A DNA stretch of 64,000 nt from Acanthamoeba castellanii str. Neff (taxonomy: Eukaryota; Discosea; Longamoebia; Acanthamoebidae), in contig NW_004457654.1 of NCBI RefSeq assembly GCF_000313135.1, positions 559,091 to 623,090 on the forward strand. Direction: 5' to 3'. Below the pieces are notes generated by a model, which was given only the letters and a program-made list of their open reading frames with translations, did no database searches and was not told where the DNA came from. Position numbers and translations under genes: made by a program. How positions within the stretch are numbered: the stretch's first letter is position 1; every line of letters begins with the position of its first letter. Below are positions 9,449 through 20,145 of the stretch, piece after piece.

Positions 9449-12072
9449 CTAGAGCGAGGCGGGGTGGCTGACGGTCGTGGCAATGGTTGCGTGGCCGGCG
9501 GCGCGGCGGCGCGCCCAGCGCTGGACGAGGGCGAGCGCGGTGACGAGCGTTGGGAGGAAGGACCGACGGATCGCCGACCGCGAGGTCAGGGTGAGCTTGA
9601 TGTGGTCGTCGGCCAGCATGTAGCCCAGCACGTCCATGCTCTGCGCCGGCGGGATCCCCGAGAACACGAACTCAATCCCTGCACACGCAGCACACGGCAC
9701 GGCACGACACGACACACACGACACACACACGACACACACGACACGCATGAGAACAGGCTCTGAGAAGATTGGAAGTGGGCGACATGCCGGCGTCGTTGCC
9801 GAGGTTAGAGCCCACAATGTGGTGGCGATAGGCCGCCTCGTAGGTCGGGTTGTCGGTCAAGGCGTGCGGCGGGTGGTCCTGCGCAGGAGGAAGCCCGCTC
9901 GCCCAGTGAGTCGCACATAACGCAAGGCCGGTCGGCTTGGGGGTGACGGTACGGGGAGGGTGCCCATTTCGTTGGTGAGGAGGAAGAGGTGGAGGTAGGA
10001 CTCCATGCCGGCCTTGTGTCGCGCGAGTACCTCCAGGTGGGCGTCGATCGCCTTCTCAAAGAGCGCGACGAGACCCTCGTTCTCGCCGCACGCGTCGAGC
10101 GCGTCTCGCAGTCGCGCGCCGCCGCTGTCGACGTCACCACCGGTCTCGCCGCGATCGCCATCCATGGCCAGGTGGGCGAAGAGGGCGGCCTGCAGCGCGC
10201 GGAACTCGGCGGTGAAGACGTCGGCGATCATCAGCCGACCGTCGAGGTAGTGGCGAGCGTCGAGAGTCTCCAAATTCCACACATACTTGGCCTCGTCCAC
10301 GCAACTCGCAATGTGCAGCGCTGTCATTCCATCAACGGAATTTGAGATACGCACCACCGCACACAACACGACACGCACGACACGCACGACACACAACACG
10401 CGTGTGTGTACCGATTTGGAAGCAGGCGTCGGGGCTGGCGCTGTGGTCTTTGAAGAACTGGCGCCCAACGCCGTGTACGATGCAGTCGACGGTCGTGTCA
10501 GCGAGGGCTCGCGTCTGCTCGATGACCGCCACCCGCACTTGGCTCAGCTGCCCGCGCAGCTCGTCGTCGTCGTCGAGCGGACCCCAGTTCAGGTGCCGCC
10601 ACTCGTAGGGCTGAACCTCGTCGCCGTCGTAGCAATCGTCGCCCGAATCTTCTTCGTCCGCCTGGGCCTCCTGCCAGAGGAAGGAGCACAGTTTGTGCAC
10701 GACGCCCGAGTCGGCGAAGGAGTGCTCCACGTTAAGGCCGATCATGACGTCAGCACCGCCATCGTCACCGCCAGCGCCATCGCCCGCCTGCCTACGATCG
10801 GAGGCGACGATGAACTGGAGTCCCTTCTCGAACCACCGGTTGCACTGGCCGCGCGCCAGGTCGGGCACCCCATTGAATACCGTGCGCAGCCGGCGCCGCC
10901 GCTCCAGCTCGCCGGCCTCGACGCGCACGCCGTCGGTTTCAACTTGCGATGCTGTGCTGTCGACATTTCCATCGCTGTCGTCGGCGTCGGCGTCGTCAAG
11001 GCACACCAGGAAGAGCGCGTCCTGTACAACGGAGAGCACGTGCTTGCATTCCGGGTGTTGCTGTGCAACGCGGGCGCGCAGGGCCGCGGCCGCGTCGCGC
11101 TCCATGCAGGTCAGCAGGCCCATCAGCTGATGGTGGTGACCACTGGCGGAGGCCGGCCGCAGCTGAGCGCCCGACACGTGTCGGGCGATCGCGGCCAGCG
11201 TGGCCCGCAGCCCGGCGGCCGACGCGCTGGGCACATCGCGGCTCGGCACCGTCACCGCAAACAGGTGCCCTCGGCACGCCACCACGAAGCTCGCTTGTGA
11301 CGGCGATGACGAAGTCGATGATGAAGAGAACAAGATGGGCGACGGTGAAGAGTGTTGGGTGTCGTGTCCCTGGGCGGGCAGGCGGGCCGAGCCGAAGAGG
11401 GCGTGGTACTGGCCGCACTCGGGCAGTTGGCTGTGGCCGGTCGTCGTCGTCGTCGTGCCCTCGACGCGCCGCAGGAACTGGTCTCGGTCGGGCCCAGAGA
11501 GGCCGGCCCAGAACGCCAGCGCGGCTCTGGTCACACAGGCCGCGACCTGGGCCAGCGACGCCGACCGAGGCCGGGGCCGGCGCGTGAGCGGTTGGAGGAC
11601 GACAGAGTAGTTCTCGCCGAAGGGCAGAGGGTCTCGGTTGGCCAGGTGCAGGCGGGAGAAGAAGGTCTGCGTGTAGATGTTGCCCTGAGTGCCGGCAGTG
11701 CTGCCATTCAGATGGTGATGGTGTTGGTCGTGGTGGTAGTGGTGGTGTTGGGCCAGCCACTGCTGCACCTGTGCGGCGGTGGGTGAGGTCCGCAGGCGCT
11801 CGACCTCCTCGGCAAGCGCGGCCATCTCTGCGTCGTTGGCGGTGCGCGACCGGGCCAGTGCCAGGAATGCCGCACACGTGGCATCTGTTGCTGGCAAGGG
11901 CTGTGCGGTCGGAGGAGGAGTGGGACCAGTGGTAGAAAAAAAAAGAAAGAAAGGGGGGTGAGTACAGTGGCTGCGGGAGGGCGAGAGAAAGGCAGAAGGC
12001 CACATCAGTGAGCAGAGAAGGAACCTGGTAGGGCAGATGGCAGGTTGTGCCTTGGCCGCTTGAGGGCTCCAT
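9449..12072 (-). CDS. Carnitine/choline O-acyltransferase family protein
   Basis: Likely moves acyl groups between CoA and carnitine for fatty-acid traffic into or out of organelles. Exons 12072-12025, 11900-10412, 10320-9953, 9878-9755 and 9678-9449 join in phase to 752 residues. The family start is seen as HLPYQPLPATDATCAAFL across the first splice. The catalytic block is GLNVEHSFADSG, with the His of the EHS motif, as in CPT1-type enzymes. After it come SPDACFQIAL across a splice and the region ETLDARHYLDGR, which stands where family members carry the STR-x-F-x-x-GRT block; here the STR is not kept. A His-rich insert (HHHYHHDQHHHH) lies near residue 75. Some family blocks in the middle are weak, so substrate range is open. 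No membrane anchor or clear mitochondrial presequence is visible. Confidence 0.82.
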
Positions 12073-12186
12073 GGAGGCGCTAAGTGTGTAAAGGAAGGGA
12101 ATTGTTTGACCAGGCAAAGCCCCAGTTTGTTTTAAGAAAAGCAGTTTTGTTGTTAATTTAGTTACCAGCTTCATATATGGAGAGTA

Positions 12187-12259
12187 GGGGGTGTAGCTCA
12201 CATGGTAGAGCGAATGCTTTGCATGCATTAGGTAGCGGGATCGATACCCGTCACCTCCA
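12187..12259 (+). tRNA. tRNA-Ala (anticodon TGC)
   Basis: A 73-base cloverleaf without intron. Acceptor stem GGGGGTG pairs with CACCTCC (one G-T). D arm is GCTC...GAGC, anticodon stem AATGC/GCATT encloses TTTGCAT with anticodon TGC, and the T stem GCGGG/CCCGT encloses ATCGATA. The A at position 54 with an ATCGATA-type loop is common in eukaryotic tRNA-Ala, so it is not a defect. It sits alone between the acyltransferase promoter and the pseudouridine synthase gene. Confidence 0.95.
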
Positions 12260-12316
12260 ACTTTTTCTGTGAGTGCCACTAGCTGTTTGCTGGCACTGCT
12301 TGTTCTTTCTTTTTCA

Positions 12317-14209
12317 ATGGAACAGCCAAAGAATGGAGGATGCGTGTACCGAGATCGCTTAACCCGGAGCCTGGAGCCAGGCACTACGGTCCTCTCGTTC
12401 TACACCACACATCACCCGCACTTCTCCACGACCATATGGAGCCTCCGCATCCGTTCCGGTACCGCCGCCATTCACTCAATTAAATCGTCTGCACGACAAA
12501 AAGGAATGCGCTTTTTATCATTATTTTAATCTAATATTATTTAACTAATACTATATTGTAATTTAAATACCAGGGCTTATCCGCCTCGACGGCCGGCTTG
12601 TGACCGATGAGGGGGAAGAGGTGCGATCGGGCCAGGTTCTTGAGTACCATCGGTTCGCCTCCTGTGCTCTTTTCTAACGCACCTGCAGGGTGGAGACTGT
12701 GCTCTGCTTCTTACTGTAGAGTGCTTGAACACAGACCGCCGTGGACCGAGCGGCCGGTGCCTCGGCTCGACCCGGACAGCGCCGTGCTCTACGACGACAA
12801 AGACTTCGTCGTGTTGAACAAGCCCTCAGGCATGTACATCACACCTCATTACTTGGCAAGCGCGGATGGACCCAATGCCTGGTCGCTGATTGACTGAGCG
12901 AGTTGGACCAACCGACATCGACAGGGCTGCCCGTGTTGCCGTGCGCCGAGTTCATGGATAACACGATGCTGGCGATGGCGAGACAGCTGACCTCGTGTAA
13001 CAGCCTCACGCCCATCCACCGACTCGGACGCGGGACCTCCGGGTATCACACCCACACCCCACACACACACACACACACACACGACACGAGACACGACGCG
13101 CGCACCGCACACACGACACGCGCGCCACCGCACACGCATACGATATAACACCCGATTATAGATCCTCTCTTCGATTCCCTTCAGCTCACGTGATATCTGC
13201 GCGTGCAGGGCAATCCTGTGGGCCAAGACCGCCCCGGCGCGGAAGGTCCTGTGTCGCGCGATGATGGAGCGGTCGTTCAAGAAGGTCTATTTGGCCATCG
13301 TGCAGGGCCTGCTTCCCCTGCACGAGACATTCACCATCACGCAAAGGATCGGTGCGTGTGTGTCGTATTGGGCTTCGTTCTTCTTCGTTCTTTGATTCTT
13401 CGTTCTTCTTCGTTCTTTGTTTCTTCTTCTCCTTCGGGAGCTCAACCGCATTATGTGCGCAGGCCCGGTGCCCTATGCGGCCTTGGCCCATACGCAGTCG
13501 ATCTTTGCCGCGTCGGACGATGGTAAGGAGGCCACGAGCCACGCCACCACGCTCGCCGTCAACACAGAGCTCAACCTGTCGCTCGTCAAGGTACTACTCA
13601 GCCGCGGTCAGTCAACCGATTGGCAGAGCCCAAGGCCCCCATAGCTGACGACATGAGTCCCGGCGTGCGTCGTGTGCGTCGTGTGCGTCGTGTGCGTCGT
13701 TCCAGGTTCGTATCGAGACCGGGAGAGCACACCAAATCCGCATCCACATGGCCTACGCGGGGCATCCGCTGCTCGGCGACCCGTTGTACATCGCCGGCGG
13801 CCTTCCTCGACCACGCGCCATCGTACCTTCTTCGCTCTTTGTTACTTTCATTCATTCTTTGTTCGCTCGTCTTCATTCTTTCTCCCCCTCCCTTACTTAC
13901 ATGTACTCCGCACAGACCGAAGAAGACCACGAAGAGCGATACCGCAGAGAATTGCAGCAGGGGGAAAAGAACGAAGGCGACGGCGATAGTCACAAAAGCG
14001 AAGACGGCGCCCAGGAGGTGGAGGACGACACCAACGGCGTGCCCGGCGATCTAGGGTACTTCCTCCACTCGTGGAAGCTCGTCTTCGCCCACCCGACAGC
14101 CTCGAACGGCGCCGCTGAGCGGATTCGAATCGTGTGCCCGCCGCCGCCGGCCTTCCGAGCGGCGTGGGGCCAGCAGCCACTCCCCTCCCGGCCTCACGGC
14201 CTCACTTAA
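12317..14209 (+). CDS. RluA-family RNA pseudouridine synthase with altered catalytic motif
   Basis: Would convert uridine to pseudouridine in RNA. Exons 12317-12458, 12574-12652, 12735-12833, 12899-13042, 13209-13351, 13463-13590, 13706-13822 and 13916-14209 join in phase to 381 residues. An S4-like N-terminal part ([20 protein letters not shown]) leads to [13 protein letters not shown], the catalytic block and the C-terminal block [24 protein letters not shown], which matches the family well. The catalytic block is [10 protein letters not shown] where RluA enzymes have HRLDxxTSG: the expected catalytic Asp is Gly (codon GGA, 13026-13028). I recall a plant RluA-type group with the same HRLGR form, so this may be a conserved subfamily. 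An acidic linker (EEDHEE...[10 protein letters not shown]) lies near the C-terminus. The exon junction at 12833/12899 is the least certain. Confidence 0.85.
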
Positions 14210-14498
14210 TGCAGCAATTGTTGTTGCGTTGAAACACAACCAACAACCAACACCCAGTGTTTGTTGATTGGTCTGTCTGGTGTGCAGCATTTTCTCAGAG
14301 TTTCCTGGTGTGCACTTGGTGGTTGCCCCAGCGGAGAATTCGCAAGTCAATTTGTTGTCGACAACAACAAAGAGCGTGGTGGTTGCACTGAAGGTTGTTA
14401 CCGTCTTCTTGGCTCGCTACTTGATCCCCTGGTCTGCATCGGCATTCTATACTCTTTTGAAGTACGACAGCGCACCACAACCGAAAACACAAACAGAT

Positions 14499-15417
14499 AT
14501 GGAAGCTCCCAAGACAGGTTTGTAGCGGCCATTCTTTCATCTTTTTTTCTACGCGTAGAGCCATCCATCATCACCATCCATTCGCTCGCACCGCACCTGC
14601 GCCTTATACACTTGCGTTGGATCCACTCAAGCGTTTCCGTTCCTCATTTACAACGAATTTGTTGATTTTGTAGAATAATTATTATTTTACTCATGCTAAA
14701 TTTCTGTGCCGATCGTTCAGAGGTGCCGGCTGGCGTGGTGGTGAACAAGGATGACACCGAATTCACTGAGGAGGAGAAGCAGCGCATTGAGCAGGCTCTC
14801 GCTGAGACCCAGCAGAAGAACCAGGTCTTCCTCGTGGTACGCATCTCCATTCCCCTACAAAATCCCGCTACTCGAATTTTTGCAATTTTAATATTTCAGA
14901 ACTATTAAATTCCAAAAAATTCATATTCAAATTAATTCCGTTCAAAATGCATGCTATTTTTGTTCGTATTCCTTGCTTTTTCTTCTTGCTATTTTAAAAA
15001 ACTAAAAATAATTTGCTCGGCAGACCGGAGAGAAGGGCACCACGAAGGCCTACGAGGCCGACGCCTACACTGACGGCGCCACCGTCTACTTCAAGGACTG
15101 CCACGACGGCACCTACACCATCACCGGTCCCTGCACCAAGGTGCTGGTCGGTAAGTCCACCCACCCGCTCCTGCGCGTGTCGTGCGGTGTCGTGTGTAGT
15201 GTCGTGCGGTGTTGTGTGTACTTACGATATGCCTGGAATGTGCACAATAGAGCGTTGCACCAACTTCAAGCTGCAGCTCGATGGACATATTAAGACCGAG
15301 ACCCTCGAGATCTGGCGATGCGAGAACGCTCATCTCCAGGTACGTCCACGGCTACGCACCATCAGACCCGTAACCAAAACCCTCATCGCACGCACACACA
15401 CACCACAAACACGCGCG

Positions 15418-15450
<33 letters not shown>

Positions 15451-16114
15451 GACAGATCAACGTGCCGATCAAGACGCTGCAGGCCGATCTGAGCAAGAAG
15501 CTGTCGCTGGTCTACAAGAGCAAGGATATCTACGGCTCGCTCGTGTGGAGCGGCATCTACGACCTATCGCTCAAGGTCGGCGATGACGTCCACGAATCCG
15601 GCTATGAGCAGATGAAGGTCGAGTACCCCGACATCAACGACCAGTTCGACCAGTTCATCGTCCGCTACCTCAACGTACGCCTACATACCGCACATGCACG
15701 ACCGCACGCGCACACGCACGACCGCACACGCACGAGCTGACACACGACTTCGGTTCGATCCACAGGGCACCCTGACGGCGGAGCAGATCGTGAGGCTCAA
15801 GAACGGATTCCCCACCACCGAGAGGGAGGCCAAGGAGTTCGACGAGAAGCAGAAGGCCAACGACGCTGCCATGGAGAACTACGTCCGAAATCTCGTCAAG
15901 GTACGACGCCCCTTACACGCAAGCAACGACACACGCAACGACACGACAGCGCTGATTACTGGCACTGCTTTTTTCTTCTTTATAGTTTGCGGCGCCCAAG
16001 CTCGGCATCAAGGATGACCGCAAGAGGCCCAAGGTTGGCAGGAACGAGCCGTGCCCGGCCTGCTCGAGCGGCAAGAAGTTCAAGGCCTGCTGCTGGAACA
16101 AGTACGAAAACTAA
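14499..16114 (+). CDS. Protein with C-terminal SEC-C zinc motif and beta-helix-like region
   Basis: Exons 14499-14517, 14721-14836, 15024-15150, 15251-15339, 15456-15674, 15766-15900 and 15986-16114 join in phase to 277 residues. The C-terminus RNEPCPACSSGKKFKACC is a SEC-C zinc-binding motif, known from SecA and many small proteins. Before it is a charged helical stretch (EREAKEFDEKQKANDAAMENY). Residues about 60-115 hold short repeated strands such as CTNFKLQLDGHIKTETLEIW, which recall the right-handed beta-helix of cyclase-associated protein or TBCC (weak resemblance). The first exon is only 19 bases, so the start rests on the phase match and the ATG context. Function is unknown; the SEC-C motif suggests protein or nucleic-acid contact. 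Confidence 0.75.
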
Positions 16115-16317
16115 AAACTCTACTCCTCTTCCTACCTACCCTCTTCGTTCATCCATGTTCATCATCTTCTTCATCAACAACGTACCATAAAAGAAAAAGA
16201 GAGAACTAAAACTACATCATGATGCTCAAACTTGGGTTGGTAAGTTGTTGGTTGACGCATCGCATCACGTGTATTGTGTTTGTGTTGAGTTGAGGAAAGA
16301 TGTTTAAATAGCTTGAA

Positions 16318-17732
16318 TCATGGCGTGAGCGCCTTGATGAGATTGATGTAGTTGCTCATGGCGTGACCGGAGCCCTGGAGGAGAACGACGCTGCCCACGT
16401 GGTAGTAGCCAAAGTACTTGAGGAAGCCCCAGGCGCCCGTGGCCACGGGATCGTTCTGGTCCACGAAGCTGAGCATCGTCGCTCGGTCCTTGTCCAGCTG
16501 CTTCACCGAATCCGCATTCGCCGCCCAATCGAACGACCTACACGCACGCACCGCACAAGGTCAACACGTGATGTGTGCGGTGCGTGTGTGTCGTGTGTGT
16601 GTCGTGTGTGTGTCGTGTGTGTTGTGTGTGCGGTGCGTGCGGTGCGTGTGTGTCGTGTGTGCGGCGTGTGTGTTGTTTAGGGTGGTACCTGGGGCAAGCA
16701 AAGGTGAAGAGTTTGAGGCTGGTGGAGTTGAGCTTGTAGGGATCGAATCGCGTGTCGTGGAGAATCGATTCCGTCATCAGACAGGCCAGCGCCGCGCCCA
16801 AGCTGTGGCCCGTGATCGTGATCTTGCTGATCTTCTTATCTGTAGACAACAAGAAATAAAAACAATAATATCAATATGAATAAATAATTGCTCATAATAA
16901 ATAATACACAACAAATAATTAATAATTGTTACCTTTAAGGTATTTGAGGAGGAGGTCGAGGAGCGGGTCCTTGACGGACTTCCAGCACTCGACCATCTTG
17001 AACTGGGCCTTGAGCTGCGGGGTGTCGACGAAGGACCCGAGGAAGAGGTCGGCGTCGTTCATGAAGTCGGCCAGCTCCCACGAGCCCTTGAACGCCACGT
17101 ACGCGATCCCTCGCGTCTTGTCGAGCGACACAAAGCCCTGCGTGTCCGTCTTCGCGTTCTCAATGTTGTAAACCGGCTGCACGACAAAATAGTAAAAGAG
17201 GTAAGTTTCGCGCACACAGCGACACACACGCACACACGCACTCGCACGCACACGCACGACGCGCGCGGAAATGACGAACCTCGAGAGGCGGAGGAAGAGC
17301 GCAGGTGAGGGCGTCGTAGCACTTGTAGGCCGCGACTGCGAGCTGCGCGCACTCGAGGGACTCGTCCTTGTAGACCGCGGACATGTGCTCGGTCGCCGAC
17401 ACGTTCTGTCGCACCAGCTCCCGCCGCTCTGCGCAGCCAACCGCGCAATCAGCCATCGGACCATCGCCACAGCGTGACACGACACCGACGAGCGAGAGCA
17501 GAGTGTGCGCTGTGCGTACCCATGGACACGACGGAGCGGATGATGTTGGAGCTGTAGCCCAGGGCGTGGTACTGGTTGGCCTCCTCGTGCCAGCGCCACA
17601 TCACCGCGTAGTACTTCTTGGACAGGCCCTTCTTCTGCTCGATCACACAAAAAAAGAGTGATGACGTGGTGAGGACAATGCGCGCCGTAATAATCAGGTT
17701 GCGATAGTGCGTGTGCGGTTGTGTGTGTGCGG

Positions 17733-17768
<36 letters not shown>

Positions 17769-19622
17769 TTGTGTGTGTGTGTGTGTTGGCATGAGTGCGC
17801 AGATTGCGGGGGTGAAGTACCTTGGCGACGGTGGTCATGACCTCGCTCCAGGAGTGGGCGCCCACGGGGTTGGTCCACGAGACGAGGGTGTTGATGGACA
17901 CCTTGGCCACGGTGTCGTCGGTCTCGGCGTCCACGACACCGATCCAATCGTAGTACTCCGTCGCCGTAAGGTTCCACACAACCTACATACACGGAGAGCG
18001 CAGCGTAAGCCATGCGTGCGCGTGTCGTGTGTGTGTCGTGTGGTGTGTGTCGTGTGGTGTGTGTCGTGTGTGTGGTACCGAGGGCTGGATCGAGGAGGAG
18101 ACTTCGACGAAGGAGAGCGACACGGTGGAGGTGGTGTCTTCGTTCACCGCCGGCTCTCCGATCTCCGGGGCGAGCACGACCCAGTCCTCCACGTCCACGT
18201 CGGCGGCGGCGGCATCGTCGTCGGCGAGCTGCGCGGCGGCCGCGGCCTCCAGCTGCGGCTCGACCGTGCTGGGGATGAGCACCGCCGTCCGCGCGTTCGC
18301 GCTCCGCTGCGAGGGCTTCTCCCTGATGGGCGTGGTCGTCTTCTCCTCGGTCATCACCGTCGTCACGCCCGACGTCGTCATCACCTTCTTCTCCTTCTTC
18401 TGCTTCTTGACGACGCTCTTCTTGGTCACCTTCTTCGTCTTCTTCGTCTTCGCCTTCTTGTTCTTCTTCTGCGCCAAGCATTCCACGGCGGCTTTCGACG
18501 TCGACTTCTTGTTGGTGGGCTTGACGATCTCGCGGCCGCGGTTGGAGGCGGTCAGGTGCGGCCGCAGCTTGGCCTGCTCGGCGGCCGGCAGCGCGGCCCA
18601 CATCGAGGCAAAGGCGGCCTCGCGCTCCTCCGACGTCATGCCCTCGTAGTACTCGTCCTGCATCGTCGCCACGGCGTCCTCGCGGCGCGTCGCGCACAGG
18701 GTCCCAGGCTGGGCGACGGTCACTGTCGTGGCGGCGTGAAGCGATCAGCTAACGAAACGTGGTGGGGTGTGCGCCGTGTGTGTGTGTGGTGTGGTGTGGT
18801 GTGTGTGGTGTGTGGTGTGTGGTACCTGCGGCCTTGGGTGGAGTGAGTGGGATGGCGCTGGTGTTGAGCATGACGGAGACTTTCTCCACCTGCATGCTCC
18901 ACGTCCTCTCGAGCGTGCCCGTCACGATGTTGACCACCTCGCTCTTGGCCAGCACCGCCACGTCGTCGTCGTCGCTCGGGAGGTCAGCATCGCCGGCAGC
19001 TGCGGGCGTCTCAACCGCATGTCCCTCGCCCGTCTTGACCTTTACCGCAGCCTTCTTCTTCGTCTTCGTTACCTTCAGGATCCGCGCCGCGAGACCCGCT
19101 CGCAGGCTGCCGCCCAGGTTCAGCTTCGCCGCCGGGAACTGTGCCGTGCCTGGATTCACCGAAATGCCACGTCAGCGTGACTCACGCTACACGACACACG
19201 CACGACACACACGATACGACACTACACGACACGCAAGCTGGCCTCGTACCCTGTGCTGAGTCGATGGGAAGGCGGCAGATGTCGTGCTTGTCGTGGTCGG
19301 TGGGCGCGTTCTTCTCGTTCTCGTCGCCGGGGTGGTGGCTGTGGAGGCTCACGTATAGGGTGGCGCCCTCGTCGTGGGCCTGCTTCCAGGCGTCGGCGCC
19401 GATCTTCCACTCGACGGCCAGGGTGGCCTCGGCCGAGGCCTGCGAGATGCCCACGTCGACGTAGCCCGGCACGCCGCGACGCTTCTTGATGTCGGCCGCG
19501 GGTGTAGGAGATGGGCTCAGCGGGTCGTTCTTGTGCAGCTTCAACTGGGTTGCGAGTCGCCCCCTCTGCCGTCCATCGAGGCATTCCCAGACAGTAAGCG
19601 CGGCGAGCGATTTGTCTCCCAT
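16318..19622 (-). CDS. Class 3 (alpha/beta-hydrolase) lipase with long N-terminal extension
   Basis: Hydrolyses ester bonds of acylglycerols or related lipids. Nine exons (19622-19250, 19149-18826, 18722-18079, 17982-17821, 17634-17520, 17428-17280, 17176-16933, 16839-16689, 16537-16318) give 793 residues. The C-terminal ~300 residues are the lipase: VSLDKTRGIAYVAFKGS, nucleophile elbow ITITGHSLGAALA (Ser near 16806), FACPR, then FVDQNDPVA (likely catalytic Asp) and the late GYYHVGS His. The first ~480 residues are unlike usual class 3 lipases: two beta-rich modules, then a strongly Lys-rich stretch (KKNKKAKTKKTKKVTKKS) and a Thr/Glu/Ala-rich linker. No signal peptide is seen, so it is probably cytosolic or membrane-associated. 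Confidence 0.85.
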
Positions 19623-20145
19623 TTCGGATGTGTTATGTGTTATGTGTAAAGAAGAGTGGAGAGGAAGGGGGCAAGAGGAGGGTGATAGATGATGTGCCGA
19701 ATTGGCGTGTTTGTTGTGTTAGAGGGGTTTGCGAGAACAGGTGGGTTGTTGTTGTGGAATTGAGCGTTTATGGCGTGTGGCCTTTAAAAAGAAAGGAATC
19801 GAGAACGCGCAGTAGAAGAAGAGGGAGGGGGAAGATGCCACATCCCTTTCATCGACCAGCTCCTGGCCCGGAGGTCTCGATCTGCCGCCATTCGCCCATC
19901 TCTGCCCGTTCTAATCAAACGAAAATTTGGCGGCAAAGCCTTTTCGATTTTGATATCCAATTTCCCTGCATTTCCCCCGTGTTTTTCGATCAAAAACTCC
20001 GCCCACTAGCTCCGACCAACCATTTTAAAGTGAGGATCAGCCCTGTTACCACGAGTTGCGCGCTTGTGCCGGAAAGCTCTTAGAACTGCGCACAAGCTCT
20101 GCCTGAAGATCAGACACTTCGTGTTCGCAGTCTCCACCGTCAAGT
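19623..20145. other. Intergenic region between lipase start and PGAP1-like gene end
   Basis: 523 bases with no supported exon. The part near 19623-19800 is the lipase promoter side; the rest is the 3' flank of the minus-strand PGAP1-like gene. Short open frames here have no splice or motif support. Confidence 0.5.

Noticed and set aside
12187..12259. A at tRNA position 54 as a sign of a tRNA pseudogene
   Set aside because: ATCGATA-type T loops are normal in eukaryotic tRNA-Ala, and all stems pair.
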